The position numbers and the translations under genes are program-made. Under the pieces are notes generated by a model that was not told the DNA's origin, made no database searches, and saw nothing but the letters and a program-made list of their open reading frames with translations. A stretch of 64,000 nucleotides of DNA from NCBI GenBank assembly GCA_003612395.1, contig RAYQ01000020.1, positions 29,040-93,039 on the forward strand. The letters are read 5' to 3'. Numbering within the stretch: position 1 is the stretch's first letter; the number at the start of each line of letters is the position of its first letter. Positions 17,189 through 26,420 of the stretch are shown piece by piece. Origin of the DNA: Parablautia intestinalis. GTDB taxonomy: Bacteria > Bacillota > Clostridia > Lachnospirales > Lachnospiraceae.

Positions 17189-18486
17189 CGGATTGGCTTA
17201 TTTTCTTTTCAAATACCGCGGCCTTAAGTGTGAGAACTATTATTGCTCTGCTTCTCATTTACCGGCTGCTGGCCGCCAAAAAGCCGGACAAGAAAGATGT
17301 AATAACAGCTGCTGCCGGTAGTGTTGTAATTTCTGCAGTATTGTCCATAACAGAATTATCAGATTTCTGCCGCATGATGCCGGAAATCATCTGGATTACC
17401 GTCTGCGCCAGACGTTTACAAAATGCAGATACCAGAATGAGCCTTTTTGTGAGTATTTTCTATGAGATTGGGCTTTCCTTGTGTCAATTTCTTATTGCGG
17501 CAGGTCTCGGTGTAGGATTGCATTTATCCGCATTTCCTGATAGCAGCGCAGCCTGCGGGCAAATTTCTGTCTGGCTGCTTCATGCTCTGCTGATTGTCGG
17601 CGCACTGTATATTGGGAAAAAGCCGGATATGACAGAGAATGAAGGGTTCCGCTTTGCATCCATCTTTGTTGTTGCCGTTTTTATCGCGGTTATCACTTTA
17701 TCACAGCAAACAATACTTCCCATTGCAGATGATACTCTGGATATGTGGACGATTCTGGCGGTTGTCTTGATGATGTCTGTTTTGATATTTAATATGAATC
17801 GGCAATATAAGGTTGAAAAAGAACTTGCAAGGCTGAAAACAGAACAGGCAGCGCTGCTGGAACGTGACTACACTTCCTTAAACAGTGCTTATTCAGTCAA
17901 CGCAAAACTATTCCATGACTTTCATAACCATATAGGAATTTTGCGGCAGTTTCTTTCTCATGCAAAATGGGAAGAAGCTATACAATACCTTGATGAACTT
18001 CAAGCTCCGGTACAGGAAATGGCCGAAACTCTATGGACGGGCGATGAAACAGTAGATTATATCATTAACAGTAAAGCCGTAACAGCAAAAGAAAACGGCG
18101 TATGGTATCAGGCACAGGTTGAATTTCCACGCCATACAAACCTGCGAAGCGTTGATTTATGTGCTATATTGGGAAATCTCCTGGATAATGCGTTAGAAGC
18201 AGCCCTGCAGGTCCCCGAAAAAGAAGAACGGTTTATCCGCCTTACTATACGCCGTATCAACCAAATGTTAATCATAAAAGTAGAGAACAGTTTTCGTACT
18301 CCCCCCGTTTCAGATGACGGTGTATTAGAGACCTCAAAAGCCAAAAACGGTCTGCATGGCTGGGGGCTTAGAAGCGCACAGACAGCTGCCCAAAAGTATG
18401 ACGGTACCGTGCAGATTTCTTACACGGATAACATATTCCGGGCTGTTGCTACGCTGTCCTATCAATGTGTGTCCGGCATACAATAG
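17185..18486 (+). CDS. GHKL-type sensor histidine kinase
   Basis: About 433 residues. Six or seven TM segments fill the first 200 residues, followed by a coiled linker, phosphoacceptor motif LFHDFHNHIGIL, N-box GNLLDNALEAA and G-box HGWGLRSAQTAA. I chose the ATG at 17185 because it overlaps the regulator's stop (ATGA) and has GGGGGA upstream. Forms a two-component pair with the preceding gene; likely senses a peptide or membrane stress and controls the ABC exporter that follows. Confidence 0.88.
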   Translation: MTDWLIFFSNTAALSVRTIIALLLIYRLLAAKKPDKKDVITAAAGSVVISAVLSITELSDFCRMMPEIIWITVCARRLQNADTRMSLFVSIFYEIGLSLCQFLIAAGLGVGLHLSAFPDSSAACGQISVWLLHALLIVGALYIGKKPDMTENEGFRFASIFVVAVFIAVITLSQQTILPIADDTLDMWTILAVVLMMSVLIFNMNRQYKVEKELARLKTEQAALLERDYTSLNSAYSVNAKLFHDFHNHIGILRQFLSHAKWEEAIQYLDELQAPVQEMAETLWTGDETVDYIINSKAVTAKENGVWYQAQVEFPRHTNLRSVDLCAILGNLLDNALEAALQVPEKEERFIRLTIRRINQMLIIKVENSFRTPPVSDDGVLETSKAKNGLHGWGLRSAQTAAQKYDGTVQISYTDNIFRAVATLSYQCVSGIQ

Positions 18487-18599
18487 CCCCCTGCCGTCTT
18501 TTCATGGACAAAAACCTGCCGATTGCGGACATTTTGCGCACAAGTCTCTTTTTCCGGTTATGATACAGATACAAACAACATTTAGAGGAGGTAACAGTT

Positions 18600-18776
18600 A
18601 TGCGTCATGTATCTATTCGTGCAATGGCAGGACTGATTTGGCTGACATCAGCCATCGTAAGCGGCATATCCGGTAACTTTGAAATGAGCGTGCTCTATGT
18701 TATTTTAGGCGGTATATTTTTTTATTCTGCTTACACAACATGGAAAAAAGGCAGATACGGCAGGGGAGAGAAATAA
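18600..18776 (+). CDS. 58-residue membrane peptide in the ABC operon
   Basis: Starts MRHVSIRAMAGLIWLTSAI and contains two hydrophobic segments separated by GISGNFEMS, ending in a basic tail KKGRYGRGEK. RBS GAGGAGG is 8 bases before the ATG, and the stop lies 1 base from the ATPase start, so it belongs to the operon. It could be a small subunit or modulator of the exporter, or a signal peptide precursor. There is no cysteine and no double-glycine leader, which argues against a bacteriocin. Confidence 0.65.
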   Translation: MRHVSIRAMAGLIWLTSAIVSGISGNFEMSVLYVILGGIFFYSAYTTWKKGRYGRGEK

Positions 18777-18777
18777 A

Positions 18778-19485
18778 ATGGAGACATTCCTTTTAACAGT
18801 CAGAAATTTAAACGCCTGGTATAACCGTGAGAAAATGGTATTGACCAATTTTTCTCTGGAATTGGCCCGGCAGGAAGTAGTAGGGCTAATCGGGCTCAAT
18901 GGCACCGGAAAAACCACATTTTTAAAGGTAATTTCCGGTCTGCTTCCCACTTTTCAATCTGATGGTATTTTGTTTTCCGGCAAGCCTGTAAACCCAAGAG
19001 AAAAAACGTTCAAGATGTGTCGTTACACTGTATTTGCAGAAGATAACTCTTTTCCATATTTTACATTCCTGGAATATATCTCTTATGTGTTTTCTGCTTA
19101 CAAGAAAAATATGCCCGACATATCAGCATTGGTGCAGGGATTCCATTTTGAAAATTATACGGATACTTTGTTAAAAGACTTATCCACAGGCAACCGGAAA
19201 AAAGCATTTCTGATTACTGCTTTTGCACTAAAGCCCGTGCTGCTTTTCCTTGACGAGCCGGTCAACGGATTGGATTTTCAGAGCACCGAATACTTGTACC
19301 GTCAGATTGCCGGTTATAAAGAGCATGGAACACTTCTGTTTTCCTCCCACATTTTGGAGAGCATCACACTGACTTCTGACCGGGTATACGTTCTGGAAAA
19401 TGGAGCAATCAAACAGACATTTGGGCGTGGAAAATTAAGTGCCGCAAATATTCGGGAGGCTCTGCGATATGAAAATAACCTTTAA
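18778..19485 (+). CDS. ABC transporter ATPase
   Basis: 235 residues with Walker A GLNGTGKTT, a divergent signature DLSTGNRKK in place of LSGGQ, Walker B LLFLDEPVNGLD and switch His in FSSHILES. This is the class that works with multi-TM permeases in peptide/antibiotic export. The next permease gene overlaps it by 17 bases. ATP would bind in the cytoplasm and drive the adjacent permease; the substrate is unknown. Confidence 0.88.
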   Translation: METFLLTVRNLNAWYNREKMVLTNFSLELARQEVVGLIGLNGTGKTTFLKVISGLLPTFQSDGILFSGKPVNPREKTFKMCRYTVFAEDNSFPYFTFLEYISYVFSAYKKNMPDISALVQGFHFENYTDTLLKDLSTGNRKKAFLITAFALKPVLLFLDEPVNGLDFQSTEYLYRQIAGYKEHGTLLFSSHILESITLTSDRVYVLENGAIKQTFGRGKLSAANIREALRYENNL

Positions 19486-20671
19486 GGCATTCGCAAAAAT
19501 GATCTTTGGGGCAGACTCTGAGAAAATTAAGCGGAACATTTTCATTTATTTCATTGTGTTCTGGGGCTTGTATATTACGGATTGGAAAGTGCAGGCTGCG
19601 CCGTTTATCCGATATCTTATGCTGAGTTCCTTTACTGCCGGTGTAATGTGGCAGTCCCTTTGTTCGGAAAATACTGCCGCCAAAATGCAGAATATGTTCA
19701 TGCTTCCTTTTGATAATCAGCACTTTGTTTTTTCCTATATTGCCGTTTTAGGAGCTTATACGATTTTTACAAAGACAGCAATACTTTTCGTAGTCTTACT
19801 GGCAGTTGCCCACTGGAAACCCATAGAGATTTTGGGAAGTGCTGTTTGCACAATAAACGCAGTTCTTATGACTTCCGCTGTCTATTCCCTGAAAAAATAT
19901 TGGTATGCGGGTACTCTCTGGGCGGGTATGATAATCACAGGCATTCTGCTTTTAGGAAATAAAGTATGGGTTATACCGCTCTTAATTATGAACATCATAT
20001 TGGCTGCTATACGTTTACAGCTAACAGACGGATATCTTTTTTATTCCCGGGAGAGACAAAAAAGCTATAGCATAAAACGCCACAAACACTTTTTCGTGTG
20101 GCGGTATCTTTTTCGCTATTTGACCAGTCATAAAAATTATGGGATAAATATTGCTGTTATGTGGTGTGTGGCCCTCATATTGCCGCACTTTTGGGGAAAA
20201 ATGGAAAGCCTGTTTGTCGTCCCGATAAGCTTTGCGATTTTGTCCTTAAATACCCCAATCTGCATTTTACTGTCCTGCAGCCCGGATTTGGATCAGGCCA
20301 TCCGCCTTTTACCCGATCAGAAGAAAGCCTTTTGTATGCCATATTGTCTGTTTATCTTTTTCTGCAACATGACTTCAAATACCATTTTCCTTTACAGCTG
20401 GCAAATGAAAAACAGTAATGTTACTGTTTTGGTGATTTTAACCGCTGTTTACTTTGCTTTGCAGAGTGCAGCTTTATCTGTACTGTTGGAGTGGTTTTAC
20501 CCTGTCCGGGACTGGAAAATTGAGAGCGACCTATGGCATCACCCGCGAAAATATGCCGTTCCGGTAATTATGCTGTCCGCCGCAGGCGCAGCTATGGCAT
20601 TCCCGGTACTAATACCCGGACTGTTGCTTTTATTGGTATTGGAAGCTGTATTATTCATTCTATTACGATAA
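19469..20671 (+). CDS. ABC transporter permease
   Basis: About 400 residues with ten or so hydrophobic segments and short basic loops, compatible with a single-chain ABC-2-like permease. I chose the ATG at 19469 (MKITFKAF): GGGAGG lies 9 bases upstream and it overlaps the ATPase gene, as expected for coupling. Last gene of the regulator-kinase-peptide-ATPase-permease operon. Likely an export or self-protection system (inference). Confidence 0.75.
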   Translation: MKITFKAFAKMIFGADSEKIKRNIFIYFIVFWGLYITDWKVQAAPFIRYLMLSSFTAGVMWQSLCSENTAAKMQNMFMLPFDNQHFVFSYIAVLGAYTIFTKTAILFVVLLAVAHWKPIEILGSAVCTINAVLMTSAVYSLKKYWYAGTLWAGMIITGILLLGNKVWVIPLLIMNIILAAIRLQLTDGYLFYSRERQKSYSIKRHKHFFVWRYLFRYLTSHKNYGINIAVMWCVALILPHFWGKMESLFVVPISFAILSLNTPICILLSCSPDLDQAIRLLPDQKKAFCMPYCLFIFFCNMTSNTIFLYSWQMKNSNVTVLVILTAVYFALQSAALSVLLEWFYPVRDWKIESDLWHHPRKYAVPVIMLSAAGAAMAFPVLIPGLLLLLVLEAVLFILLR

Positions 20672-20774
20672 ACCGGCTGGCGGAGCGCTTTGGCCGCCGT
20701 GTGACTTTATCACAGAAACCGTAAGCAGGATATGATACACTATCAACAGTTAAAAAGAAAGGAAGGTACTAATT

Positions 20775-21083
20775 ATGTCCGTACTTCATGTAAACAAAAA
20801 TAACTTTGATTCTGTAAAAAACAGCGAAAAGACTGTGCTTTTGGATTTCTATGCCGACTGGTGCGGCCCATGCCGCATGGTTTCTCCCATAGTGGAAGAA
20901 ATTGCAGCGGAAAACCCCCAGTACCTGATAGGCAAGATCAACATAGACAAGGAACCGGAGCTTGCCCAGGAATTCCATGTCTTAAGTATCCCCACGCTGA
21001 CCGTAATCAGGGATGGAAATGTCATAAGCCAGTCATCAGGCGCAAGGCCGAAAGCAGAAATTCTTGCCATGTTAAAGGGTTAA
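20775..21083 (+). CDS. trxA: Thioredoxin
   Basis: 102 residues, the usual thioredoxin length. It has the redox site WCGPC (Cys30, Cys33) within DFYADWCGPCRM, the buried Asp24 before it and cis-Pro in SIPTL. Cytosolic disulfide reductant for ribonucleotide reductase, peroxiredoxins and others. RBS AAAGGAAGG precedes the ATG. It follows the ABC operon with a 100-base gap and looks independent of it. Confidence 0.95.
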   Translation: MSVLHVNKNNFDSVKNSEKTVLLDFYADWCGPCRMVSPIVEEIAAENPQYLIGKINIDKEPELAQEFHVLSIPTLTVIRDGNVISQSSGARPKAEILAMLKG

Positions 21084-21216
21084 AGCCAAAGCCGCCATTA
21101 TTAACGGCTCCGCTGCAGGTACTGCCAGCCGCACCCCCGCAGCTTTCATAAATTCCGGCAGTATCAGCAGCAGCGGAAGGCTTTCCTGATTATTTATTGC
21201 ATAAAGCTTGCTTACA

Positions 21217-21723
21217 CTATCCTATGCTGCCTGCTTTGCCGGATGTATTCGTGCAACTGGTTAAAAGGCAAACTGCCTGGGCAGATATTCCCTCTCCGGT
21301 CCCGGTAAAGCCCAGCCCTTCCTCGGTGGTAGCCTTCACGCCAACCTGCTCTACGGTAATGTCAAGGGCCCTTGCAATATTTTCTCTCATAATATCAATA
21401 TGAGGGCGCATTTTAGGAGCCTGGGCAATAATTGTTGCGTCAATGTTTTCTATGCAAAAGAAGTTTTCTTTCAAAAGCTTTCCCACATGCTCAAGCAGTT
21501 TCACAGAAGATATCCCCTTGTAAGCGGGATCCGTATCCGGAAAATGCTTGCCGATATCGCCTAAAGCCGCCGCTCCTAAAAGAGCATCCATAATTGCATG
21601 TAAAAGCACGTCCGCATCCGAATGGCCAAGAAGTCCCTTCTCATAGGGGATTTCCACACCCCCAAGAATTAAAGCCCTTCCTTCCACCAGTCTGTGCACA
21701 TCATAACCCATCCCTATTCTCAT
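21217..21723 (-). CDS. ispF: 2-C-methyl-D-erythritol 2,4-cyclodiphosphate synthase
   Basis: 168 residues. Metal-binding GYDVHRL (Asp8, His10), the [18 protein letters not shown] signature with the third zinc ligand His, and a C-terminal [10 protein letters not shown] loop identify IspF. It converts CDP-ME-2-phosphate to the cyclodiphosphate in the MEP isoprenoid pathway. The last 12 or so residues ([12 protein letters not shown]) extend past the usual end. It overlaps the upstream metallopeptidase gene by 23 bases. No other isoprenoid gene is nearby. Confidence 0.95.
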   Translation of the reverse strand: MRIGMGYDVHRLVEGRALILGGVEIPYEKGLLGHSDADVLLHAIMDALLGAAALGDIGKHFPDTDPAYKGISSVKLLEHVGKLLKENFFCIENIDATIIAQAPKMRPHIDIMRENIARALDITVEQVGVKATTEEGLGFTGTGEGISAQAVCLLTSCTNTSGKAGSIG

Positions 21724-22408
21724 TTTTCCTCTGTTCCTCCATCAATTCCTGAATATACCGTACATCCTCCTGCCGGATATATCCCACCTTATTATAGGAC
21801 AGCGCAAAATCCCCCTGCATTACCGCATATCCTCTGTAAATGTACTCTCCAAAACCGCAGTACACCGCTGCCGTATCTGTTAACACCTCATTTTCCCATG
21901 TGTCCTTAAAGTGAATTCCCTCATAATATAAATGAAGGTGGATTGCCTCATGGGCCAGTACGGCAATCACCGTGTCCAGCGTGTACCTTTTCCTTAAGTC
22001 CAGACGGATGGTGGTAAAAGCAAGATCCGTGGAAATCTGCCCCGCCCAGTCTGTCATAAACTCGTCTATCACAACCAGTTTAATGAAATCACCATTGATT
22101 CCTAAGTGAGCGCAGATACTGCACAAAAGCGCTTTTAAGGTTTCCTCGTCTCTTAAGTTGACCTTAAGAGCCTCCAGAATATCTTCGGGAACCATGTACT
22201 CCTCATACACACGCTTTTCCCTCTTATTTAAAAAGGCAACGCATTTGCGCAAAAGCTCCTTTGACACCTTTCCAAAAGCGCTGGAAGGTACCGGTGATTT
22301 ATGCAAAATGAAACGTCTGATTACAAAATATGCCAGTCCAATATAAGGTAATATTTCCAAAATATCATAAAATGATATATGGTACAAAAAATACCGCAGC
22401 TTATCCAA
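21701..22408 (-). CDS. Membrane-anchored zinc peptidase-like protein (HExxH)
   Basis: About 235 residues. One N-terminal TM segment ([16 protein letters not shown]) precedes a soluble domain with [11 protein letters not shown], an HExxH zinc site, and a downstream Glu-rich helix ([11 protein letters not shown]) that could supply the third ligand. I favour a TTG start at 22408 because GGAGG lies exactly 8 bases before it; ATGs further upstream have no RBS. It overlaps ispF. Substrate unknown; might be a quality-control or sporulation-type protease, but this is not shown. Confidence 0.6.
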   Translation of the reverse strand: MDKLRYFLYHISFYDILEILPYIGLAYFVIRRFILHKSPVPSSAFGKVSKELLRKCVAFLNKREKRVYEEYMVPEDILEALKVNLRDEETLKALLCSICAHLGINGDFIKLVVIDEFMTDWAGQISTDLAFTTIRLDLRKRYTLDTVIAVLAHEAIHLHLYYEGIHFKDTWENEVLTDTAAVYCGFGEYIYRGYAVMQGDFALSYNKVGYIRQEDVRYIQELMEEQRKNENRDGL

Positions 22409-22567
22409 CCTTAATACCTCCTGCATACAGCGGGCAGAACCTGCTGTCATGTACTGCAAGCTTTGCCTGCCATACTGCCGCCGATAAAGAATTTGAAAGT
22501 TTACTTCCAGACTTATTCCCCTCACACATAATAAGCAACGCTAATTGACATGTATCGCACCAACATT

Positions 22568-22783
22568 CTAATATATTTTGGTTATCTGTGCAATCCCATA
22601 CTTTTGCTTAAAGGCCTCCAGCTCCGGCACTCCCCTTATCAGAGTTTCCTCCTTAAATTCACCCGTATGGATATTCTGAAAGCCTGCCACCTGTTCTCCA
22701 TTACAAATACTGCATTTTAACGCAGGCTTCCAGTTTTCTTTATCGTACCAGGCCGCTTCCGCCTTTTTCTTCTTCCCGAACAT
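22568..22783 (-). CDS. Small conserved hypothetical protein
   Basis: 71 residues with a very basic start (MFGKKKKAEAAW), a CxxC pair in LKCSICNGEQ and a Glu/Lys-rich second half ending QITKIY. GGGAGG lies upstream. Homologues that I recall in Lachnospiraceae are sometimes named aspartate dehydrogenase without good reason; nothing here supports an enzyme. A single CxxC might bind metal as a dimer. Confidence 0.6.
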   Translation of the reverse strand: MFGKKKKAEAAWYDKENWKPALKCSICNGEQVAGFQNIHTGEFKEETLIRGVPELEAFKQKYGIAQITKIY

Positions 22784-23163
22784 TTTTCCTCCCTGTTATG
22801 GGCATACGTTTAACAGGTACACCATTCTTAAAAATACTCAGACCTTAAATTTTTAATCGTTTTGCAAACCATTCCTAACAGCTTTGAAATCACACATTCC
22901 CATACCTCCACGTACCACAAACTTTATTTTTCTTTTTCATACAACAATAAACCTGTTTTGCTGATTTCCTCATATAAGCGGCTTTTATAGTCAAGGTTTC
23001 CATACAACACTATCTTTTTATATTACTGTCACCAGATAACTCTTCCAAAATTTTTTGTATTCTTTTCTGCATGATGGAGTATACACGATTCGCATGTTTA
23101 AAAGTAACGCCTTCCTTCACCTCGAAATCCCACATATTATCAAAGCCATTCAAACACCCTCTT
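22784..23163. other. Gap with gene debris
   Basis: On the minus strand one reading (23010-23225) contains FDNMWDFEVKEGV and a Lys/Gln-rich helix, but it has no RBS and runs into the esterase gene. Next to it lies a nucleotidyltransferase-like fragment (listed separately). The rest is AT-rich with no signal. Confidence 0.35.
22924..23022 (-). pseudogene. Nucleotidyltransferase-like fragment, internally deleted
   Basis: Reads KKIVLYGN directly followed by LDYKSRLYEEISKTG and LLLYEK. The first part resembles the LYG-S/N active-site start of MNT-type nucleotidyltransferases and the second resembles their C-terminus, so the centre of the gene appears to be missing. Such enzymes are usually antitoxins of MNT/HEPN pairs. 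The match is short and therefore tentative. Confidence 0.35.
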
Positions 23164-24306
23164 TTAGTCCTTAAAAATAAGCTGCGCAAAGTCGTAAATA
23201 CACATTCTCCATACATTCCAGTCATGGGCGCCCGGATATTCTTTCCGGATATGGGGGATCTGCTTTTGCTTTAACATCTCATCATCCGCCGCAAAATGCT
23301 CCCAGAAAGGATCCTCCGTACCCATGGCACGGAAACAAACGGGGTACTGCCTTACAAATTCTTCCTTATCCTCCAAAAGCGCCAGATGAGGGTTTAAGCC
23401 TGGCTGTCCATGGCTCATATCCAATTCACCACCTGTTATGATATCTCTCATAAATCCGCTGAATATTCCCAGGGCGCTAAAGCTGTCCGGATGGGAAAGC
23501 CCAATCATACTGGTCTGTACGGAGCCCATGGACAGCCCTGCCATAGCCCGCATCTTTTTCGTCCTCCCCACACGGAATTTTCCCTCCACAAAGGGCATCA
23601 CATCCTGGAAGAGCTGCTTTTCCAGCAAACGGAAATTTACAATCCGCCTGCCGTCTTCCACAGTCTGGACCATACCGTTGCACATAACCACCACGAAGGG
23701 AACCGCCTTCCCTTCCGCTATCAGATTGTCCAAAATAAAATGCACCTTTCCGGAATTGGTCCAGCCAATTTCGTTTTCACCATGGCCGTGCTGCAAATAA
23801 AGTACAGGAAATACCCGATCCGTTTCCTTTTCATAAATATAAGGCGTATAAACCACACAGCTCTCCCATTCGCCCGTTACCTCCGAAAAGAAAAACTCCC
23901 TTCTCACACTGCCGTGAGGCACATCCTTAATCTGATAAAAACTTTCCTCCGGTTTATACAAAGCCACATAATTATACGGCCTGCTGTAACCGTAGGTAAT
24001 AGGCAGCATAGGCGTTAAAAATTCAGTATCATCTATAAAAAGCTGCACATACTGGATTCCCTTTCGGGAGGGATAAGCCATCTCCCATATTCCCTCCTGA
24101 TTTTTCACGCAAAGGTACTTTGTCTCCTCAATCAGAACGGACACCGATTTTGCATTTGGCGCATAAAACCGCAGCCGGCAGGATCCGTCCTCTTTTAAGG
24201 CCACCGCCTCCACCTGTCCTTCAAAGGGCAGCACCTGGTTAAAGGCCAGTATCTGCTCGTTAATATTGCTCTTTTCTTTGCTTATTTTGTTCTTTTCCAT
24301 TTTCAT
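23164..24306 (-). CDS. Enterochelin-esterase/feruloyl-esterase-like hydrolase
   Basis: About 380 residues with no signal peptide. The N-terminal third is an Ig-like E-set/CBM48-type module (RLRFYAPNAKSVSVLIEE). The rest is an alpha/beta hydrolase with YLQHGHGENE, nucleophile elbow AGLSMGS (Ser259) and a C-terminal PGAHDW His. This layout fits the esterase-D/XynZ/IroE group, which cleaves esters on sugars or siderophores. I chose the ATG at 24306 because AGGAAGGA precedes it. With the GH29 fucosidase next door on the other strand, an acyl-sugar substrate is plausible. Confidence 0.75.
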   Translation of the reverse strand: MKMEKNKISKEKSNINEQILAFNQVLPFEGQVEAVALKEDGSCRLRFYAPNAKSVSVLIEETKYLCVKNQEGIWEMAYPSRKGIQYVQLFIDDTEFLTPMLPITYGYSRPYNYVALYKPEESFYQIKDVPHGSVRREFFFSEVTGEWESCVVYTPYIYEKETDRVFPVLYLQHGHGENEIGWTNSGKVHFILDNLIAEGKAVPFVVVMCNGMVQTVEDGRRIVNFRLLEKQLFQDVMPFVEGKFRVGRTKKMRAMAGLSMGSVQTSMIGLSHPDSFSALGIFSGFMRDIITGGELDMSHGQPGLNPHLALLEDKEEFVRQYPVCFRAMGTEDPFWEHFAADDEMLKQKQIPHIRKEYPGAHDWNVWRMCIYDFAQLIFKD

Positions 24307-24345
24307 TTCCATCCTTCCTGCCACATACAAATTTCCTTCTTTTTT

Positions 24346-24570
24346 TCAGTCACGTTCCCGGATAACACCGATGAATTTTGCCATTAGAGGAATATACGTA
24401 GCCCCAAAAACGCAGAACGCAACTGCCTGCACCTTCTTTTTATTCCTTGCCGGGATCTGCATACCTGCTAAAATTCCCATTGAAAAAAGACAGAATTTAA
24501 GCAAAGCCATATCTTTCCAGTTACTTTTCTTTAAATACTTATCTGCATAGCCAAACAATTTTTTCATCAT
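24346..24570 (-). CDS. Small membrane protein, hypothetical
   Basis: 74 residues: a basic amphipathic N-terminus (KKLFGYADKYLKKSN), then two hydrophobic segments separated by ARNKKK. GGGATGG lies before the ATG. Similar small proteins in Lachnospiraceae are labelled permease of phosphate ABC transporter, which the sequence does not justify. Located just upstream of the esterase gene in the same direction. Confidence 0.55.
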   Translation of the reverse strand: MMKKLFGYADKYLKKSNWKDMALLKFCLFSMGILAGMQIPARNKKKVQAVAFCVFGATYIPLMAKFIGVIRERD

Positions 24571-24844
24571 AACACCATCCCTTTCCGTAACCTGCCCTTT
24601 TTAAACGCAGGCACAAATTTGCTTCTCATCCATAAGCCCGTTCCCTTCACATAGCAGTATTTATTCCTTAATCTGCTGGCATTTTTGTCCGCTTTCCTTT
24701 ATTATAATAATAAAAAAGAACTTTGGCCATTGTTTTCAGAAAATAATGCGCAAAACTTCTTATGACCGGATTCGGTAACTATGAAGCCCAGGGCTGATTC
24801 GTTACACAAAAGAAGCCTTACAGAGAGAAAGGAAGGAAAATAAA

Positions 24845-26317
24845 ATGTACGATTTGTCAAACTATCTGAAAAAGATAGAGGACGTCATCTCCGGTGGTCC
24901 CTATCACGATACCTGGGAATCTTTGTCCTCCTACCACGTACCAGTCTGGTACCAGAGGGCAAAATTTGGCATCTTTATTCACTGGGGCGTCTACTGCGTA
25001 CCCGCTTTTGGCAGTGAATGGTATTCCCGCAATATGTATATCCAGGGTTCGCCGGAATATGAGCATCATATCAAAACCTACGGCCCTCATACCAGCTTTG
25101 GTTACAAGGATTTCATTCCTCTGTTTCGCGCCGAACATTTTCAGCCGGAAAAGTGGGCGGAGCTTTTTAAGCTCTCCGGCGCTAAATATGTAGTACCCGT
25201 GGCAGAGCACCATGACGGCTTTCAAATGTACCGGAGCGATATTTCAAACTGGAATGCCTTTGAGATGGGGCCAAGGCGGGACGTTTTGGGGGAATTGTCT
25301 GAAAGCTTAAGACAGGCCGGCATGGTAACAGGCGCATCCACCCACCGGCTGGAGCACTGGTTTTTTATGGGACGGGGAAAAGAATTTGAAAGTGATATCA
25401 AAGAACCTTTAAGGCGCGGGGATTTCTACTGGCCGGCTATGCCGGATCCTGACTTTCAGGCTCTTTTTGAAGATCCTGAGCCTACGGAAGAATACCTGCA
25501 GGACTGGCTGGCGCGCACCTGCGAAATCATTGACCGTTACCGGCCTAAAATCATTTATTTCGACTGGTGGATCCAAAGAGGAGTCTGTAAGCCATATTTA
25601 AAAAAGCTTGCTGCCTACTATTACAATCAGGCTGCCAAATGGGGAGAGGAAGTTGTCATCAACTATAAGCATGACGCCTTCCAGTTTGGCACCGCAGTTC
25701 CGGATGTGGAAAGAGGACAGTTTGCGGATGTAAAGCCCTACTTCTGGCAGACGGACATGGCCATTGCCTTAAATTCCTGGTGTTATACGGAAAACAATCA
25801 GTTCCGCCCGGCCAGTGATATTGTCTGCGATCTGGTGGATATCGTAAGTAAGAACGGCTGCCTCTTGCTGAACGTAGGGCCTAAGGCAGACGGAACCATT
25901 TCCGCCGAAGATGAAAAGGTGCTCCGTGGCATCGGCCAGTGGCTTTCCACAAACGGGGAAGCAATTTACGATTCAAACGTTTACAGGACATACGGGGAGG
26001 GGCCTACACAGATTGTGGAAGGACAGTTTACGGACGGCATCAAGAAGAATTTTACCTCCAAAGATTTTCGCTTTACCACTGCAAAAGGATATCTGTATGC
26101 CACTGCTCTTAAGTGCAGCGAGGACGGGAACTACTGCATCACTTCTCTTGGCAGACAGGATGCCTCCAGACAGGCCAACTTTCATGGCATCATCCGGAGT
26201 GTAAATGTCCTTGGCTTTGATACGCCCTGTACGTGGAACCGGGATGAAACCGGGCTCCATATCAAATGCGCGGCCCAAAGCGACTATCCTATTGTATTTA
26301 AAATACAGACCGATTAA
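24845..26317 (+). CDS. GH29 alpha-L-fucosidase
   Basis: 490 residues, cytosolic (no signal peptide). The GH29 catalytic domain shows KFGIFIHWG, the His pair AEHHDGF, nucleophile Asp240 in IIYFDWW, the late motif LLLNVGPKADGT and a small C-terminal beta domain. It releases L-fucose from short oligosaccharides after uptake, as gut bacteria do with mucin or milk glycans. AAGGAAGG precedes the ATG. No fucose isomerase or kinase is close by. Residue Trp241 after the nucleophile is as in other clostridial members. Confidence 0.93.
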   Translation: MYDLSNYLKKIEDVISGGPYHDTWESLSSYHVPVWYQRAKFGIFIHWGVYCVPAFGSEWYSRNMYIQGSPEYEHHIKTYGPHTSFGYKDFIPLFRAEHFQPEKWAELFKLSGAKYVVPVAEHHDGFQMYRSDISNWNAFEMGPRRDVLGELSESLRQAGMVTGASTHRLEHWFFMGRGKEFESDIKEPLRRGDFYWPAMPDPDFQALFEDPEPTEEYLQDWLARTCEIIDRYRPKIIYFDWWIQRGVCKPYLKKLAAYYYNQAAKWGEEVVINYKHDAFQFGTAVPDVERGQFADVKPYFWQTDMAIALNSWCYTENNQFRPASDIVCDLVDIVSKNGCLLLNVGPKADGTISAEDEKVLRGIGQWLSTNGEAIYDSNVYRTYGEGPTQIVEGQFTDGIKKNFTSKDFRFTTAKGYLYATALKCSEDGNYCITSLGRQDASRQANFHGIIRSVNVLGFDTPCTWNRDETGLHIKCAAQSDYPIVFKIQTD

Positions 26318-26420
26318 CCGCCCGGCCCGGGCTGTTACAATCCGTGTGACAGCAGCCCCGACCAAATATTGCCAAAGATATAATGGCATGATAAGATAAA
26401 TTTATAAGGAGGAAAAACTT

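Noticed and set aside
16469..20671. Agr-type quorum-sensing locus
   Set aside because: No AgrB membrane protease or AgrD-like peptide. The small peptide in the operon is a two-helix membrane protein without Cys or Ser in an AIP-like context.
23410..24018. 202-residue plus-strand reading opposite the esterase gene
   Set aside because: Wholly within a well-supported minus-strand gene, no RBS, and composition of a reverse-frame shadow. The same applies to other long opposite-strand readings such as 37691-38587, 45181-45804, 54669-55262 and 56262-56810.
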